Shown one piece after another: positions 39,616 through 39,741 of a stretch of DNA of 39,741 bases (the first letter of the stretch is position 1; each line of letters begins with the position of its first letter). Below the pieces are notes generated by a model that was not told the DNA's origin, did not search any database, and saw only the letters and a program-made list of their open reading frames with translations. The translations under genes and the position numbers were made by a program. The DNA lies in assembly GCA_902767135.1 (NCBI GenBank), contig CACXGE010000004.1:1-39741 (forward strand), written 5' to 3'. This stretch comes from an uncultured Lachnospiraceae bacterium. Lineage in GTDB: Bacteria; Bacillota; Clostridia; Lachnospirales; Lachnospiraceae.

Positions 39616-39741
39616 GGTTACTGTACAGACGCAAGCTTAACACTTGCTGTAAAGCTATGCGCCAAGAATGATATTGTGCGAAATTTCAGCCCCATGCATC
39701 GTAGATGCATTTTAAATGGGCTGAAATCGTTACTGTGCACA
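39616..39741 (+). repeat. Composite stem-loop repeat at the window edge
   Basis: It starts GTTACTGTACAG. The first hairpin (AGCTTAAC/GTAAAGCT around ACTTGCT, 39634-39656, with outer CGCA/TGCG) resembles stem-loop 1 of the MITE-like family. A second nested hairpin has ATTTCAGCCC/GGGCTGAAAT (39683-39692 and 39718-39727) enclosing ATGCATC-GTA-GATGCAT. It ends with GTTACTGTGCACA, a near repeat of its own beginning, and may go on outside the window. No gene is visible in 39514-39741. Confidence 0.6.

Overview
The window looks like chromosomal DNA of a low-GC, spore-forming member of the Clostridia, most likely a gut Lachnospiraceae. The reasons are the A/T-rich coding sequence with strong AGGAGG-type ribosome sites, a dipicolinate synthase pair (dpaA-dpaB), a stand-alone AICAR formyltransferase paired with a PurO-type IMP cyclohydrolase, a DUF4317 protein, YARHG and BspA-type surface proteins, and zinc-ribbon/SPFH proteins of the YdjI kind. 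I saw no rRNA, tRNA or CRISPR array. Family assignments come from motifs read by eye, not from database searches.

Layout. (1) 137-4316 (+): a probable operon of a solute-binding lipoprotein, a membrane HD-GYP phosphodiesterase and PTS enzyme I. (2) 4474-5880 (+): citrate synthase with its own promoter and a strong terminator. (3) 6065-7734 (+): an unrecognised 299-residue protein and a small P-loop kinase. (4) 7812-12724 (+): sbcD-sbcC followed closely by a PflX-like radical SAM protein. (5) 12939-15932 (+): a very large secreted metallophosphoesterase with a Thr/Val/Pro repeat stalk. (6) 16097-18062 (+): the last two steps of IMP synthesis on two separate polypeptides, closed by a terminator.

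(7) 18226-34550 is an accessory region of about 16 kb. It holds a helix-turn-helix protein and a membrane-anchored Hanks-type kinase separated by a broken AbiE toxin-antitoxin locus. Next come an AAA-like ATPase lacking its usual nuclease end, a DUF4352-like surface protein and an Rpn-family nuclease between two copies of a palindrome. These are followed by an XRE repressor divergent from a gene row encoding an SPFH protein with three zinc ribbons, three more zinc-ribbon proteins and several small membrane proteins. The region ends with a YARHG lipoprotein, a WYL-regulator fossil and a second AbiE locus whose toxin is also cut short. The SPFH/zinc-ribbon row is the best candidate for an undescribed envelope-associated system.

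(8) 34624-39513 (-): DUF4317 protein, asparagine synthase, dpaB and dpaA, with a candidate sporulation-type promoter in front of dpaA.

Across the window runs a family of small repeats made of three stem-loops (about 135 bp) with imperfect terminal inverted repeats beginning TGTAAC. Two full copies are present (30611-30745 and 37851-37986), one of them flanked by a perfect 6-bp duplication. There is also one truncated copy and several solo hairpins. They behave like a MITE, and one copy supplies the stop codon of a neighbouring gene. A second layer of repeats (a ~54-bp palindrome pair and a ~90-bp terminator-containing pair) brackets the DUF4352/Rpn segment.
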